Shown here: positions 42,962 to 51,372 of the stretch, in pieces | How the letters are laid out: every line of letters begins with the position of its first letter | Numbering within the stretch: the stretch's first letter is position 1 | Made by a program: the position numbers and the translations under genes | Notes under the pieces: model-generated | What the model was told of the DNA's origin: nothing | The model's database searches: none | The model's input: the letters and a program-made list of their open reading frames with translations, nothing else | From: an uncultured Actinomycetes bacterium | GTDB lineage: Bacteria > Actinomycetota > Coriobacteriia > Coriobacteriales > Atopobiaceae | NCBI GenBank assembly: GCA_900314645.1 | Contig: OMWB01000001.1 | Span: forward strand, 124,001-188,000 | Direction: 5' to 3' | Length of the DNA: 64,000 bases

Positions 42962-43477
42962 ATGGGATTCCTTGAGCTTGCAAAGGCGCGCTACTCGGTG
43001 CGTAAGTTCTCCAGCCGTCCGATTGAACAGGAGAAGCTCGACCGCATCATCGAGGCTGCGATGATCGCGCCGACGGGCAAGAACAACCAGGCATGGCGCT
43101 GCTACGTGCTTCGCAGCGACGAGGCCATGGAGAAGATCAACGGCCTGTCGCGCTGCATCTTCGGTGCGCCGATGGTCCTGCTGTTCACCTACGATACGCA
43201 GGAGGAGTGGCACAGCCCGCTTGAGGAGGGTATCCACTCGGGCGTTGAGGACGTGAGCATCGTTGCCACCCACGCCATGCTGGAGGCATGGGAGCTGGGC
43301 GTTGGCTCCATCTGGGTCAACCTTTTCCCCAACACCGAGACCGAGCGCGCCTTTGGCCTGCCTGAGACCGAGCGCTCCGTGCTCCTTATGCCCTTGGGCT
43401 ATGCCGCCGAGGACTGCGAGCCCAGCCCGCGTCACGAGCAGTCTCGTCCGGTTGACGAGCTCGTCAAGTATCTGTAG
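42962..43477 (+). CDS. nitroreductase family protein
   Basis: A 171-residue FMN-dependent nitroreductase-fold protein. The N-terminal ARYSVRKFSSRPIEQEKLDR and APTGKNNQAWRCYV stretches are the FMN phosphate-binding region; LGVGSIWVNLF and LLMPLGYAAED are later motifs. It probably reduces nitro or quinone compounds with NAD(P)H; the physiological substrate is unknown. ATG 42962 follows AGAGAGGTG. A short gap precedes the HAD gene, so they may be co-transcribed. Confidence 0.9.
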   Translation: MGFLELAKARYSVRKFSSRPIEQEKLDRIIEAAMIAPTGKNNQAWRCYVLRSDEAMEKINGLSRCIFGAPMVLLFTYDTQEEWHSPLEEGIHSGVEDVSIVATHAMLEAWELGVGSIWVNLFPNTETERAFGLPETERSVLLMPLGYAAEDCEPSPRHEQSRPVDELVKYL

Positions 43478-43495
43478 CTGCGGGCGGTACGAGCG

Positions 43496-44290
43496 ATGGA
43501 GCTTTGGCAGACACCGAGTCCGGTGCGGGCGGCGTTCTTTGACGCGGACGGCACCCTGCTCTCGTTTGCGACGCACGAGGTGCCGGCGTCTTCGTGCAAG
43601 GCGCTGAGGGCGTTGCGGCGCGCTGGTGTGCGATGCTTCCTGTGCACGGGACGATCGCCCAGCCTGCTTGACGACATTCCGCTCGAGTTGTTTGACGCAT
43701 GCCTGACGATGTCGGGGCAGTATTGCTATGCCGCAGATGACGTGTTCCTGAGCAACCCCATTGACCGCGAGGACATGCGGCAGGTGGTGGCACAGGTGCG
43801 CGAGGGTCGCTATGAGGTGCTGTTCATGGAGCCTGCAGACAGCTTCCTGAGCGGCCACAGCATCTTGGCAGACCGCGCCTTGGAGGCGGCCAACATGATG
43901 CATGTGCGCGTCGAGCCTGCGGAGCGTGCGCTGGACCGTGACATCTATCAGCTGAACGTCTTTCTGCCGCCCGAAGACATGGCGGTGATCGAGTCGGCCG
44001 TGCACAACATGAAGTTCACGCGCTGGAGCCCTAACTTCGCTGATGCCATGCCAGCTAACGGCGGAAAGGCCGCCGGCGTCGAGGCGGCGCTTGCGCGGTA
44101 TGGGATTTCGCCTGAAGAAGCGGTTGCCTTTGGCGATGGCGGCAATGACGCCGAGATGTTTGGGGCCGTGGGGACGAGCATCGCCATGGGCAATGCCGCA
44201 GCGTCCGTCAAGGAGCTGACCACCTACGTCACCGACGGCGTGGACGACGACGGCATCTACAACGCCTGCATCCGCCTCGGATTGATGTAA
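43496..44290 (+). CDS. HAD superfamily hydrolase, Cof type
   Basis: A 264-residue Cof-type HAD phosphatase. Motif I is FFDADGTLLSF (the first Asp is the nucleophile), motif II CTGRS, motif III the Lys in ANGGKAAGVEAAL, and motif IV FGDGGNDAEMF. A C2-type cap domain lies between about 85 and 185. These enzymes dephosphorylate sugar phosphates, nucleotides or cofactors; the substrate is not predictable. ATG 43496 lies 18 nt after the nitroreductase stop. A 46-bp palindrome follows 9 nt after its stop. Confidence 0.92.
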   Translation: MELWQTPSPVRAAFFDADGTLLSFATHEVPASSCKALRALRRAGVRCFLCTGRSPSLLDDIPLELFDACLTMSGQYCYAADDVFLSNPIDREDMRQVVAQVREGRYEVLFMEPADSFLSGHSILADRALEAANMMHVRVEPAERALDRDIYQLNVFLPPEDMAVIESAVHNMKFTRWSPNFADAMPANGGKAAGVEAALARYGISPEEAVAFGDGGNDAEMFGAVGTSIAMGNAAASVKELTTYVTDGVDDDGIYNACIRLGLM

Positions 44291-44299
44291 TCCGAAAAG

Positions 44300-44393
44300 A
44301 TAGCCCACGCCGGGTGCGTCCTGGGGGTAGCCCCCTAGACGCACTTGAGTGCGTCTAGGGGGCTACCCCCAGGACGCACCCGGCGTGGGCTAT
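44300..44393. repeat. perfect 46-bp inverted repeat between convergent genes
   Basis: Arms 44300-44345 and 44348-44393 are exactly complementary with a 2-nt loop. It lies 9 nt from the HAD stop and 7 nt from the M16 protease stop. The arm contains GGGGGTAGCCCCCTAGACGC, itself carrying a smaller hairpin. It likely ends both transcripts or blocks convergent read-through. Confidence 0.95.
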
Positions 44394-44400
44394 GCAGCCG

Positions 44401-47343
44401 CTAGCCTATCAGCTCGATGATGTTGAGGTCGAGGTTGCTCGCTTCGAGCTTCTCCTTGGCGCCAAACATGCAGAAGGCGCGGCGCCCGGGCAGCTCGGCC
44501 ACAGACGGGGCAAGGGCGCGCACCTTCTCCACCGTGGCGGCAAGCACCTGGGAACGAATGATCTTGTTCCAGTCGGCTGGACGCCGGGAGAAATACTCGG
44601 TGTCTTGCCTGCGGGCGAGCTGGCGCGGCTTGGTGGGGGCGTCGTGCGCGGCCACCACCGACACGATATAGCCGGCCATCTCTTCCTCGTCGGGCTCCCA
44701 TGCGGCAAGCCAGGCGGCAGCGTTCTCAAAGCGCTTGACGGAAGCATCCACGTTGGGGTCACGGTAGCTCCAATAGAGCTGAAGCTTGGTGACAGCGCGC
44801 CTGAAGCCCACGCCGTACGCGCCGCCCTTGACGCGCACCTCGTTCCACAGGAAGTCGTAGCTCAGCGCGCGTGACGCCACCTGCCAAGTGCCAATCTCGC
44901 CCTCGTCAAGCGCAGACGGGCCTTGAGCCTCGCCCACGAAGCACACGTTGGCGGGAATGACGAAGGCCTCGTTCTTGATGGTAGGCACGGGTGGCACCAG
45001 CTGGTGTGCCGCGACCTCGGGACGCTTCTCGAGGCCCAGCGTGCCGCCGGCAGCCCAGAATGCCGCGCGGTCTTCGGCAGAGCCGGTGAAGCTTACGGTG
45101 ACCTCGTCAGCCGTGAAGATGCGCTCGGCAAGCGCGTGCAGTTTTGCCGGCAGCTGCGGCGCACGCTCGTCCCACGAGGCGAGCAGATCTTTGAGGAAGC
45201 GGTAATAGTCAATGCTGCTTACCTGGCTCGAGATCTCTGCCGCAGCGGTGAAGTACGAGGAGAGGCGCTCGATGGCGGCCGCATGGCCGGCGTTGGTGAA
45301 GCGCATCTCAAGGCCAAGACGACGCTGCTGGAGGATGTCATGGATGCGGTCGAGGTCATCAAAGTGGGTGGTGCCCCAGACCTCGGAAGGCAAGGTGGCC
45401 AGCGCAGCGACGTTTTCGCTGATGGCAGAGGCGCCCACCACGAGCTGCGGCAGCGCGGAGAGCGGGTCGTCGTCCTTGCCGATGACGCTCATGAAGAAGT
45501 CCAGGAAGCCCAGCTGGCGCTCCACCGCGGTGTCGAGCTCTGCGGCGGTGTAACGCTCGGTGTCGAGCTTGCCCAAAAGGTCGCAGAGCAGGCTTGCGTA
45601 GGGGAGCTCGTCAAAGGGAATGCGGCGCAGGTCAAAGTAGTGATACACGTAGTCGATGCGATGCGTGTCCAGTTCGTGGGCAAGGCAGGTGAGCGGTGCG
45701 TCAACCACCTGCAGGCGCTTCTCAACGGGTGCCTCGCCGATGTCATCAACGGTCAGGCGCGGCAGTGTGGCGAGGGCCTCCGGGGTGTCGGGGCGCTCCT
45801 GCTCCTCGCGTAGGGCTGCGACCTCCGCCTGGATGGCCAGAAGCTGGTCAGCGCTCATGGCCGCCTTGCGTGCGGCAAGCTCGGCCTGCTCCTCGGCGGC
45901 GTCGCCCTCCTCAACGGGCACCAGCTCCACCTCGGCATTGTGCTCGCTCGAGCAGACGAGCTGGTCAAGCAGCTGCTCGAAGTACCCATTGGCGAGGCCT
46001 TCGCGCATGTGGCGCAGCGGCTCCTCGTAGCGCAGGTAGTCAACAGGACGCTCGTCATCGTATAGCCAGCTTGCCATGACCTGCATGGAAAGCGCCACGC
46101 CGTCCGAATAGCTGCCCCAGTCGGCCTCACGCAGGTTGAACTCGGCCAGCGCCAGCGATGCCTCAAGACGGTCGCGGTCAATGCCCTTGTCAACCATGTC
46201 ACGGCAGGTGTTCTCGATGAGCGTGCGGAAACGCTCGGCAACGCCCTCATGCGCGCCCTTGATCTGCATCATGACTTGTGGCTGCAGGGTGTGGTCGATG
46301 AGGCTCACCTGGAAGTCGTCACCAAGGTCAGCATCGAGCACGATGCGCTTGAGCGGTGCCTCGTTGGATCCGGCGAGGGCGTCAAGCAGGATGTCGATAG
46401 CGAGCACGCGCTCGCGGTCTGCCGCGGTGCCCGCCACGTAGGCCAGGCCAACGGTGGCGTTCTCGGGAGCTGTGGCCATCTCGATGCGGCTGAGGCCCGC
46501 CTTGACAGGAGCTTGCAGCGGCAGTGGGTTGGGCTCGCCAGTACGCTGGGATGCCCCGGCAAAGCGCTCGGCAAGACGGCCCAGCTCGCGCTCGATGTCG
46601 AGGTCACCGTACAGCACGGTGTAGCTGTTGGCCAGGTTGTAGTGGCGCGCGTGCGTGTCGATGAACTTCTCGTAGGTCAGCGTGGGGATGGCGCGCGGGT
46701 TGCCGCCCGACTCGAAGTGATACGGCGTATCGGGGAACAGCGCGCGGCTGATGGCCTGGTAGAGCACGTCGTCAGGGTCCGAGAGGGCGCCTTTCATCTC
46801 GTTGAACACCACGCCGTTGTACACGAGCGGGCCATCCAGCTCGTCGAGCTCGTAGTGCCAGCCCTCCTGCTCGAAGATGCGCGGCTTGTGATAGATGGCG
46901 GGGTGCAGCACGGCGTCCAGGTACACGTCCATGAGGTTCTCGTAGTCTTGGACGTTGGTGGAGCTGACGGGATACATGGTCTTGTCAGGGAACGTCAGCG
47001 CGTTGAGGAACGTCTGCATGGAGGTCTTCAACAGGTTGACAAACGGCTCCTTCACGGGGTAGTGGTCAGAGCCACACAGCACCGAGTGCTCCAGGATGTG
47101 GAAGACGCCCGTGTCGTCTGCCGGCGGGGTCTTGAAGGCGATGGAGAAGGAGCGGTTGGGGTCGGCGCAGGCAATCCACAGCACCCGCGCGCCCGATGCG
47201 TCGTGTCGGAGCACGTAGCCAGTGGCAGAGAGCTCCTTGAGCGGCTCGATGGCCTTGACGGTAAACCCCTGATGGGTGGTGCCCACGGCGAGTGCGGGGT
47301 CAGGTGTGGTAAAGCGCGCTGCGTCAGCGGCAAGTTCTGGCAT
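44401..47343 (-). CDS. M16C insulinase-family metalloprotease (PreP/Cym1-like)
   Basis: A 980-residue M16C protease with four homologous domains. The inverted zinc motif HILEH (His82, Glu85, His86) lies in TGVFHILEHSVLCGSDHYP, with the third ligand Glu in the following VFNEMKGAL region near 180. Related organelle enzymes clear short peptides; bacterial homologues degrade peptides in the cytoplasm. No signal peptide is seen. ATG 47343 is preceded by GGAGGCACC on the minus strand. It is probably monocistronic: a terminator of the upstream gene lies at 47387 and a palindrome follows the stop. Confidence 0.93.
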   Translation of the reverse strand: MPELAADAARFTTPDPALAVGTTHQGFTVKAIEPLKELSATGYVLRHDASGARVLWIACADPNRSFSIAFKTPPADDTGVFHILEHSVLCGSDHYPVKEPFVNLLKTSMQTFLNALTFPDKTMYPVSSTNVQDYENLMDVYLDAVLHPAIYHKPRIFEQEGWHYELDELDGPLVYNGVVFNEMKGALSDPDDVLYQAISRALFPDTPYHFESGGNPRAIPTLTYEKFIDTHARHYNLANSYTVLYGDLDIERELGRLAERFAGASQRTGEPNPLPLQAPVKAGLSRIEMATAPENATVGLAYVAGTAADRERVLAIDILLDALAGSNEAPLKRIVLDADLGDDFQVSLIDHTLQPQVMMQIKGAHEGVAERFRTLIENTCRDMVDKGIDRDRLEASLALAEFNLREADWGSYSDGVALSMQVMASWLYDDERPVDYLRYEEPLRHMREGLANGYFEQLLDQLVCSSEHNAEVELVPVEEGDAAEEQAELAARKAAMSADQLLAIQAEVAALREEQERPDTPEALATLPRLTVDDIGEAPVEKRLQVVDAPLTCLAHELDTHRIDYVYHYFDLRRIPFDELPYASLLCDLLGKLDTERYTAAELDTAVERQLGFLDFFMSVIGKDDDPLSALPQLVVGASAISENVAALATLPSEVWGTTHFDDLDRIHDILQQRRLGLEMRFTNAGHAAAIERLSSYFTAAAEISSQVSSIDYYRFLKDLLASWDERAPQLPAKLHALAERIFTADEVTVSFTGSAEDRAAFWAAGGTLGLEKRPEVAAHQLVPPVPTIKNEAFVIPANVCFVGEAQGPSALDEGEIGTWQVASRALSYDFLWNEVRVKGGAYGVGFRRAVTKLQLYWSYRDPNVDASVKRFENAAAWLAAWEPDEEEMAGYIVSVVAAHDAPTKPRQLARRQDTEYFSRRPADWNKIIRSQVLAATVEKVRALAPSVAELPGRRAFCMFGAKEKLEASNLDLNIIELIG

Positions 47344-47386
47344 GGTGCCTCCTTATGTATTGGGTTCGTATGGGACTCTAGCACGC

Positions 47387-47416
47387 AAAACGCCCGACGT
47401 CCTGCGACGTCGGGCG
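47387..47416 (-). terminator. intrinsic terminator after the coiled-coil wall protein gene
   Basis: An 11-bp perfect stem (47391-47401 with 47406-47416), loop CTGC, followed on the minus strand by TTTTG. It lies between the wall-protein gene and the M16 protease gene. Confidence 0.85.
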
Positions 47417-47458
47417 TGTCATGGCAATGTGGTGAAGGGGACAGCAGAAGTTGGCGGC

Positions 47459-48646
47459 CTACAGGCTGTCGCTTCCCCAAATCTCGTACATGCACGAGGA
47501 GACGGAGCTGTACCAGAACGAGGCGTTGGGCGGGCAGTACGTTTGCGCGGCGTCCCAGGTGAGGGTGTAGCCGTAGCCAGCGGCAAGGCCGCTCACGTGG
47601 CCACGGATGGCGGACTCCCAGTCTCCCCAGGCAACGTCGCCCCAGCCCCATGCGTTGTGGGACTCGAAGCAGTTCAGGCCAGAGCTGCTCTCCATGCGGG
47701 CGATGGCGGGGGACCAGCGCGGGTCTACGCCATAGTCATAGGCTGCCTCGGCAAACACGCGGCCATAGCCACCAAGGGGATAGCCCGCGTTGAAGGCGTC
47801 GATGCGCTCGGCCCAAGTGGCGATGAACTGCTCGCGCGAGTCGACCGACGGGGCGGGAGTCTCGTCCTGCGCCGGCTCCGGATCGGGTTCGGGATCAGGC
47901 TCAGGATCAGGCGTCTGCTCACCCTGATCCTCGGGGTCGGTCGTCTGCTGCTCGTCATCGCTGACGCCGTTGCTGGTGTCGTCAGTCTCGGGAGCAACGA
48001 TGTCTGCCGTGCGGCCGCTGGCGGTCTCGAAGGTGCCGCCCTCGTTCTGGCGTGCCGCCTCAAGTGCGGCCTCGCGTGCCTGCTCCTCCGCGAGGGCTTG
48101 GGCGAGTGCGGCCTGGCGAGCCTGCTCGCGGGCTTCCTCGGCCTCGGCGAGGGCGGCTGCGGCACGATCGCGCTCGCTCTCTGCCTCAGCGCGCTGGGCG
48201 TCGAGCGTGGCGTTAAGGATGGAGAGCTCGTCCTCAAGCTGGATGAGACGGTCAATCTCTTCCACGTTGCGGTTCTGGATGATGTCCAGATACTGCACCA
48301 TGGAGAGGAACTCGTTGAAGTCGTTGGCAGAGAGCACCAGATCGAGGAGGCTTCCGCCCGACTGCTGGAACTTGTACATCGCACGGACGGAGTTGGCCGT
48401 CTTGAGGCGCTGCTCAGGCAGGGTGGCCTCGATGTCGGAAAGACGCGCCTCGTTGTCAGAGATCTGGACCATGAGGTCGTCGACCTTGCCCTGGGCCTCT
48501 TTGAACTCGATGGAGCAGCGCTCGATCTCTGCGGCAAGCTCAGCGTCAGTGGCCGCATATGCCCTGGTGGGAACCGTAAACGCGGCGCCCAGTGCCATGG
48601 AGGCGGCAAGTCCCAGAGCGATCAGGTCTCGTGCGGGTCTATGCAT
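47459..48646 (-). CDS. secreted coiled-coil protein with C-terminal lysozyme-like domain
   Basis: A 395-residue exported protein. A signal peptide (about 1-31, ending RAYA) precedes a CwlO/PcsB-like coiled coil (about 32-200, with LDLVLSANDFNEFLSMVQYL), an acidic Pro/Glu/Asp-rich linker (about 205-280, repeats of DPEP), and a C-terminal domain (about 290-395) with DPRWSPAIARMESSSGLNCF, the catalytic Glu pattern of glucosaminidase/transglycosylase folds, and a WGWGDVAWGDWESAIRGH stretch. It probably cuts or remodels peptidoglycan. ATG 48646 follows TTGGAGGAAG; the longer frame to 48715 is unlikely. It is divergent from uppP. Confidence 0.85.
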   Translation of the reverse strand: MHRPARDLIALGLAASMALGAAFTVPTRAYAATDAELAAEIERCSIEFKEAQGKVDDLMVQISDNEARLSDIEATLPEQRLKTANSVRAMYKFQQSGGSLLDLVLSANDFNEFLSMVQYLDIIQNRNVEEIDRLIQLEDELSILNATLDAQRAEAESERDRAAAALAEAEEAREQARQAALAQALAEEQAREAALEAARQNEGGTFETASGRTADIVAPETDDTSNGVSDDEQQTTDPEDQGEQTPDPEPDPEPDPEPAQDETPAPSVDSREQFIATWAERIDAFNAGYPLGGYGRVFAEAAYDYGVDPRWSPAIARMESSSGLNCFESHNAWGWGDVAWGDWESAIRGHVSGLAAGYGYTLTWDAAQTYCPPNASFWYSSVSSCMYEIWGSDSL

Positions 48647-48800
48647 ACGTCTTCCTCCAATGGCCAATACGACGACACGTAAAAATGCCTTCACAGCATC
48701 TCCAGACTTTTCCATGTTACCCTAGCTTTCTTGCGCCCACTGTTTATTCATGACGCGGAGTATCATTGAGTGGCCTGACAACAATCAAAAGGAGGCCTAA

Positions 48801-49736
48801 ATGGAGCTAAATGAGCTGTTGAGGGCGGCCCTGTATGGACTGGTCGAGGGCATCACCGAGTGGCTGCCCATCTCGTCCACGGGCCACATGTTGTTGCTCG
48901 ACCAATTTGTAAAACTTGATGTGAGCCCGGACTTCTGGGACATGTTTTTGGTGGTTATCCAGCTCGGGGCCATCCTTGCGGTGTGCGTGCTGTTTTTCCA
49001 CCAGCTCAACCCGTTCTCCAAGCGCAAGACGCCCGAGGAGCGCCGCTCCACGTGGGGGATGTGGGCAAAGATCGTGGTTGCGTGCGTGCCTGCCGCCGCG
49101 GTGGGCATCCCGCTCGACGACTGGATGGAGGAGCATCTGGGCAGCCCGTTCGTGATCGCTGCGGCGCTCATCGTCTACGGCATCGCGTTCATCATCATCG
49201 AGAACGCGCGCGAGCGTCGAGCCGCCGCCCTGATGGCAGAGCGCGCATCGGGCAAGCACTTTGCCGCGTCCGAACGTCCGCTCACCGCAACCGAGCTGGC
49301 CGATGCCGACGCCCGCGTGCAGGACATGTCGCAGCTGGGGTGGGCCACGGCCATCGGCATCGGGCTCTTCCAGGTGCTCTCGCTCGTCCCTGGCACGTCG
49401 CGCTCTGGCTCTACTATCATTGGCGGCCTGCTTCTGGGCTGCTCTCGTGCGGTTGCTGCCGAGTTCACGTTCTACCTGGCCATTCCCGTGATGTTTGGCG
49501 CAAGCGCCCTCAGGCTGCTCAAGTACTTCCTCAAGGGCAACGGCTTTGTCGCGCAGGAGTTCGCGCTTCTGGGCGTGGGCAGCGGCGTGGCCTTTGTGGT
49601 TTCGCTTCTGGCCATCCGCTTCCTCATGAGCTTTGTGCGCAAGCATGACTTCAAGCCGTTTGGCTGGTATCGCATCCTGCTGGGCGTGGCGGTCATCGCC
49701 TACTTTGGGCTGCAGATGCTGGGCGTGATTGCCTGA
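48801..49736 (+). CDS. uppP: undecaprenyl-diphosphatase
   Basis: A 311-residue polytopic membrane enzyme (BacA/UppP) that recycles undecaprenyl pyrophosphate for wall synthesis. Signature motifs are GLVEGITEWLPISSTGHMLL near residue 13 and LVPGTSRSGSTIIGGLLLG near 197, containing the catalytic Glu/Ser/Arg residues. It is slightly longer than the usual 270 because of a charged insert at about 130-170 between the motifs. ATG 48801 follows AAAGGAGG. The protein tyrosine phosphatase gene starts 22 nt later and may be co-transcribed. Confidence 0.95.
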   Translation: MELNELLRAALYGLVEGITEWLPISSTGHMLLLDQFVKLDVSPDFWDMFLVVIQLGAILAVCVLFFHQLNPFSKRKTPEERRSTWGMWAKIVVACVPAAAVGIPLDDWMEEHLGSPFVIAAALIVYGIAFIIIENARERRAAALMAERASGKHFAASERPLTATELADADARVQDMSQLGWATAIGIGLFQVLSLVPGTSRSGSTIIGGLLLGCSRAVAAEFTFYLAIPVMFGASALRLLKYFLKGNGFVAQEFALLGVGSGVAFVVSLLAIRFLMSFVRKHDFKPFGWYRILLGVAVIAYFGLQMLGVIA

Positions 49737-49758
49737 CGGCAGGAAGGGGAGATGCCCC

Positions 49759-50265
49759 GTGACCAAGATTCTCTTTATCTGCCACGGCAACATCTGTCGC
49801 TCCACCATGGCTGAATACGTGATGCGCTACCTCGTGTCCCAGCGCGGCCTCGAAGGCACCATTGTCTGCGACTCGGCTGCCACGAGCACCGAGGAGCTGG
49901 GAAATCCCGTGCATCCTGGCACGCAGCGCGTGCTTGCTCGCCACGGAATTCCGTGTGGCAACCACCGTGCGCGCCAGATGACACGCGCCGACTACGACGC
50001 GTACGACCTTCTCATTGGCATGGACGAGAACAACCGCGGCAACATGGTTCGGCTGCTTTTGGGCAGGCGCGGATGGGGCTACGGTGCCGTGAGCGGCTCA
50101 GACCTTAAGAAGGCTGATCCCGACGGCAAGATCGCCCTCTTGCTTGACTGGTCAGCCCGGCCGCGTGACATCGCCGATCCGTGGTACACCCACGACTTCG
50201 AGACGACGTTTGCCGACGTCATGGAAGGCTGTGAGACGTTGCTGGCAAACCTCATTGCCCTTTGA
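49759..50265 (+). CDS. low-molecular-weight protein tyrosine phosphatase
   Basis: A 168-residue LMW-PTP. The P-loop is CHGNICRS (Cys8, Arg14); the general-acid Asp lies in the DIADPWYTHDFETTF region near residue 141. Bacterial LMW-PTPs often control capsule or polysaccharide kinases. GTG 49759 is chosen because it starts right at TKILFICHGN and follows AGGAAGGGGA; the upstream frame from 49729 overlaps the end of uppP. No tyrosine kinase is seen nearby. Confidence 0.92.
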   Translation: MTKILFICHGNICRSTMAEYVMRYLVSQRGLEGTIVCDSAATSTEELGNPVHPGTQRVLARHGIPCGNHRARQMTRADYDAYDLLIGMDENNRGNMVRLLLGRRGWGYGAVSGSDLKKADPDGKIALLLDWSARPRDIADPWYTHDFETTFADVMEGCETLLANLIAL

Positions 50266-50379
50266 ACGCCTCTCTTGTGTAAAACCGCAGGTCGTTTTGC
50301 AAGCAAGGCGTCCAAAGGGCGATTGCCTTCGCAGTGCTAGAGTGTAGGGTGCGAAATCGATGAGAGGAAAGGGCCTCCT

Positions 50380-51372
50380 ATGGGACTTCTTGACTACGCA
50401 CGCAGCGCAAACTACAAGCGCTTCTACGGAGACCTCAAAGAGATCTCCAAGCGTGTGCACAAGCCTGCGTGGCTGATGTTTGTTGATGCAGGCATTTGCT
50501 TCATCAAGTATCGTTCGGGCTTGCAGGACTACCTCAACTTCAAGTTCTACGAGAAGTCCGCGGCAGAGCGCAGGACGTACGTGACCACCGGCGACGAGTA
50601 CTACGCCTACCAGGTGCTGTGCCCGCTGGAGTACGCGGAGTTCTTCTCGGACAAGGTCAACTTCCACAAGAACTTTGCCAAGTACGCGCGCCGCGAGTAC
50701 TGCAGCCCCGAGGACGGCCTCGAGGCGTTTGAGGCCTTCTGCGAGCGGCATCCGTCGTTCGTCAAGAAGCCGCGCTATGGCCTGGGCGGAGGCGGCGTGG
50801 TGAAGGTCGACGCGGCCGACATCGCCGATAAGCAGGCGTTTCTTGACGAGATGCGCGAGAACGGCGAGTTCGTGGAAGAGCTGGTGGTGCAGGACGAGCG
50901 CTGGAGCGCGCTTTCTCCCAGCACCAACACCCTGCGCGTGATGACCTTTGCCAACAACGACGAGTCGCGCCTGGTGCTGGCCGTGGCGCGCGTGGGCAGC
51001 GGCGCCACCATCATGGACAACTTCCACCAAGGTGGCATGGGCGTGCTGGTTGACACCGAGCGCGGGTGCCTCGTGGGCAACGGCTTCGACAAGAAGGTGA
51101 ACGAGAGCCCGGTGAGTCCCACGGGCGTCGTCTTTGACGGCTACCCTATCCCGTACTGGGACGAAGTGGTGGAGATGGTCTGCGAGGCGGCACTGGTCAA
51201 CCAGGGCGTCAAGCTCATCGGTTGGGACGTGGCGCTTGCGCAGGACGGGCCGCTACTGATCGAGGCAAACCGTGGTCCCGGTTGGGACGTGACCCAGGTG
51301 CCGGCCCAGCACGGGCAGAAGGAGCTGCTCAACGAGATGCTGCGTGAGGTAGGCGCACCGGAGCGTCCCTAA
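50380..51372 (+). CDS. sugar-transfer-associated ATP-grasp protein
   Basis: A 330-residue ATP-grasp protein of the type named after its link to sugar-transfer loci. FVKKPRYGLGGGGVVKV near residue 126 is the ATP-binding strand-loop, EFVEELVVQ the purine-site segment, and LIGWDVALAQDGPLLIEANRGPG near 285 holds the metal-binding Asp/Glu/Asn. It would join a carboxylate to an amine or alcohol using ATP; substrates are unknown. ATG 50380 follows GAGAGGAAAGG. Its stop shares one base with the U32 start, so the two are coupled. Confidence 0.82.
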   Translation: MGLLDYARSANYKRFYGDLKEISKRVHKPAWLMFVDAGICFIKYRSGLQDYLNFKFYEKSAAERRTYVTTGDEYYAYQVLCPLEYAEFFSDKVNFHKNFAKYARREYCSPEDGLEAFEAFCERHPSFVKKPRYGLGGGGVVKVDAADIADKQAFLDEMRENGEFVEELVVQDERWSALSPSTNTLRVMTFANNDESRLVLAVARVGSGATIMDNFHQGGMGVLVDTERGCLVGNGFDKKVNESPVSPTGVVFDGYPIPYWDEVVEMVCEAALVNQGVKLIGWDVALAQDGPLLIEANRGPGWDVTQVPAQHGQKELLNEMLREVGAPERP

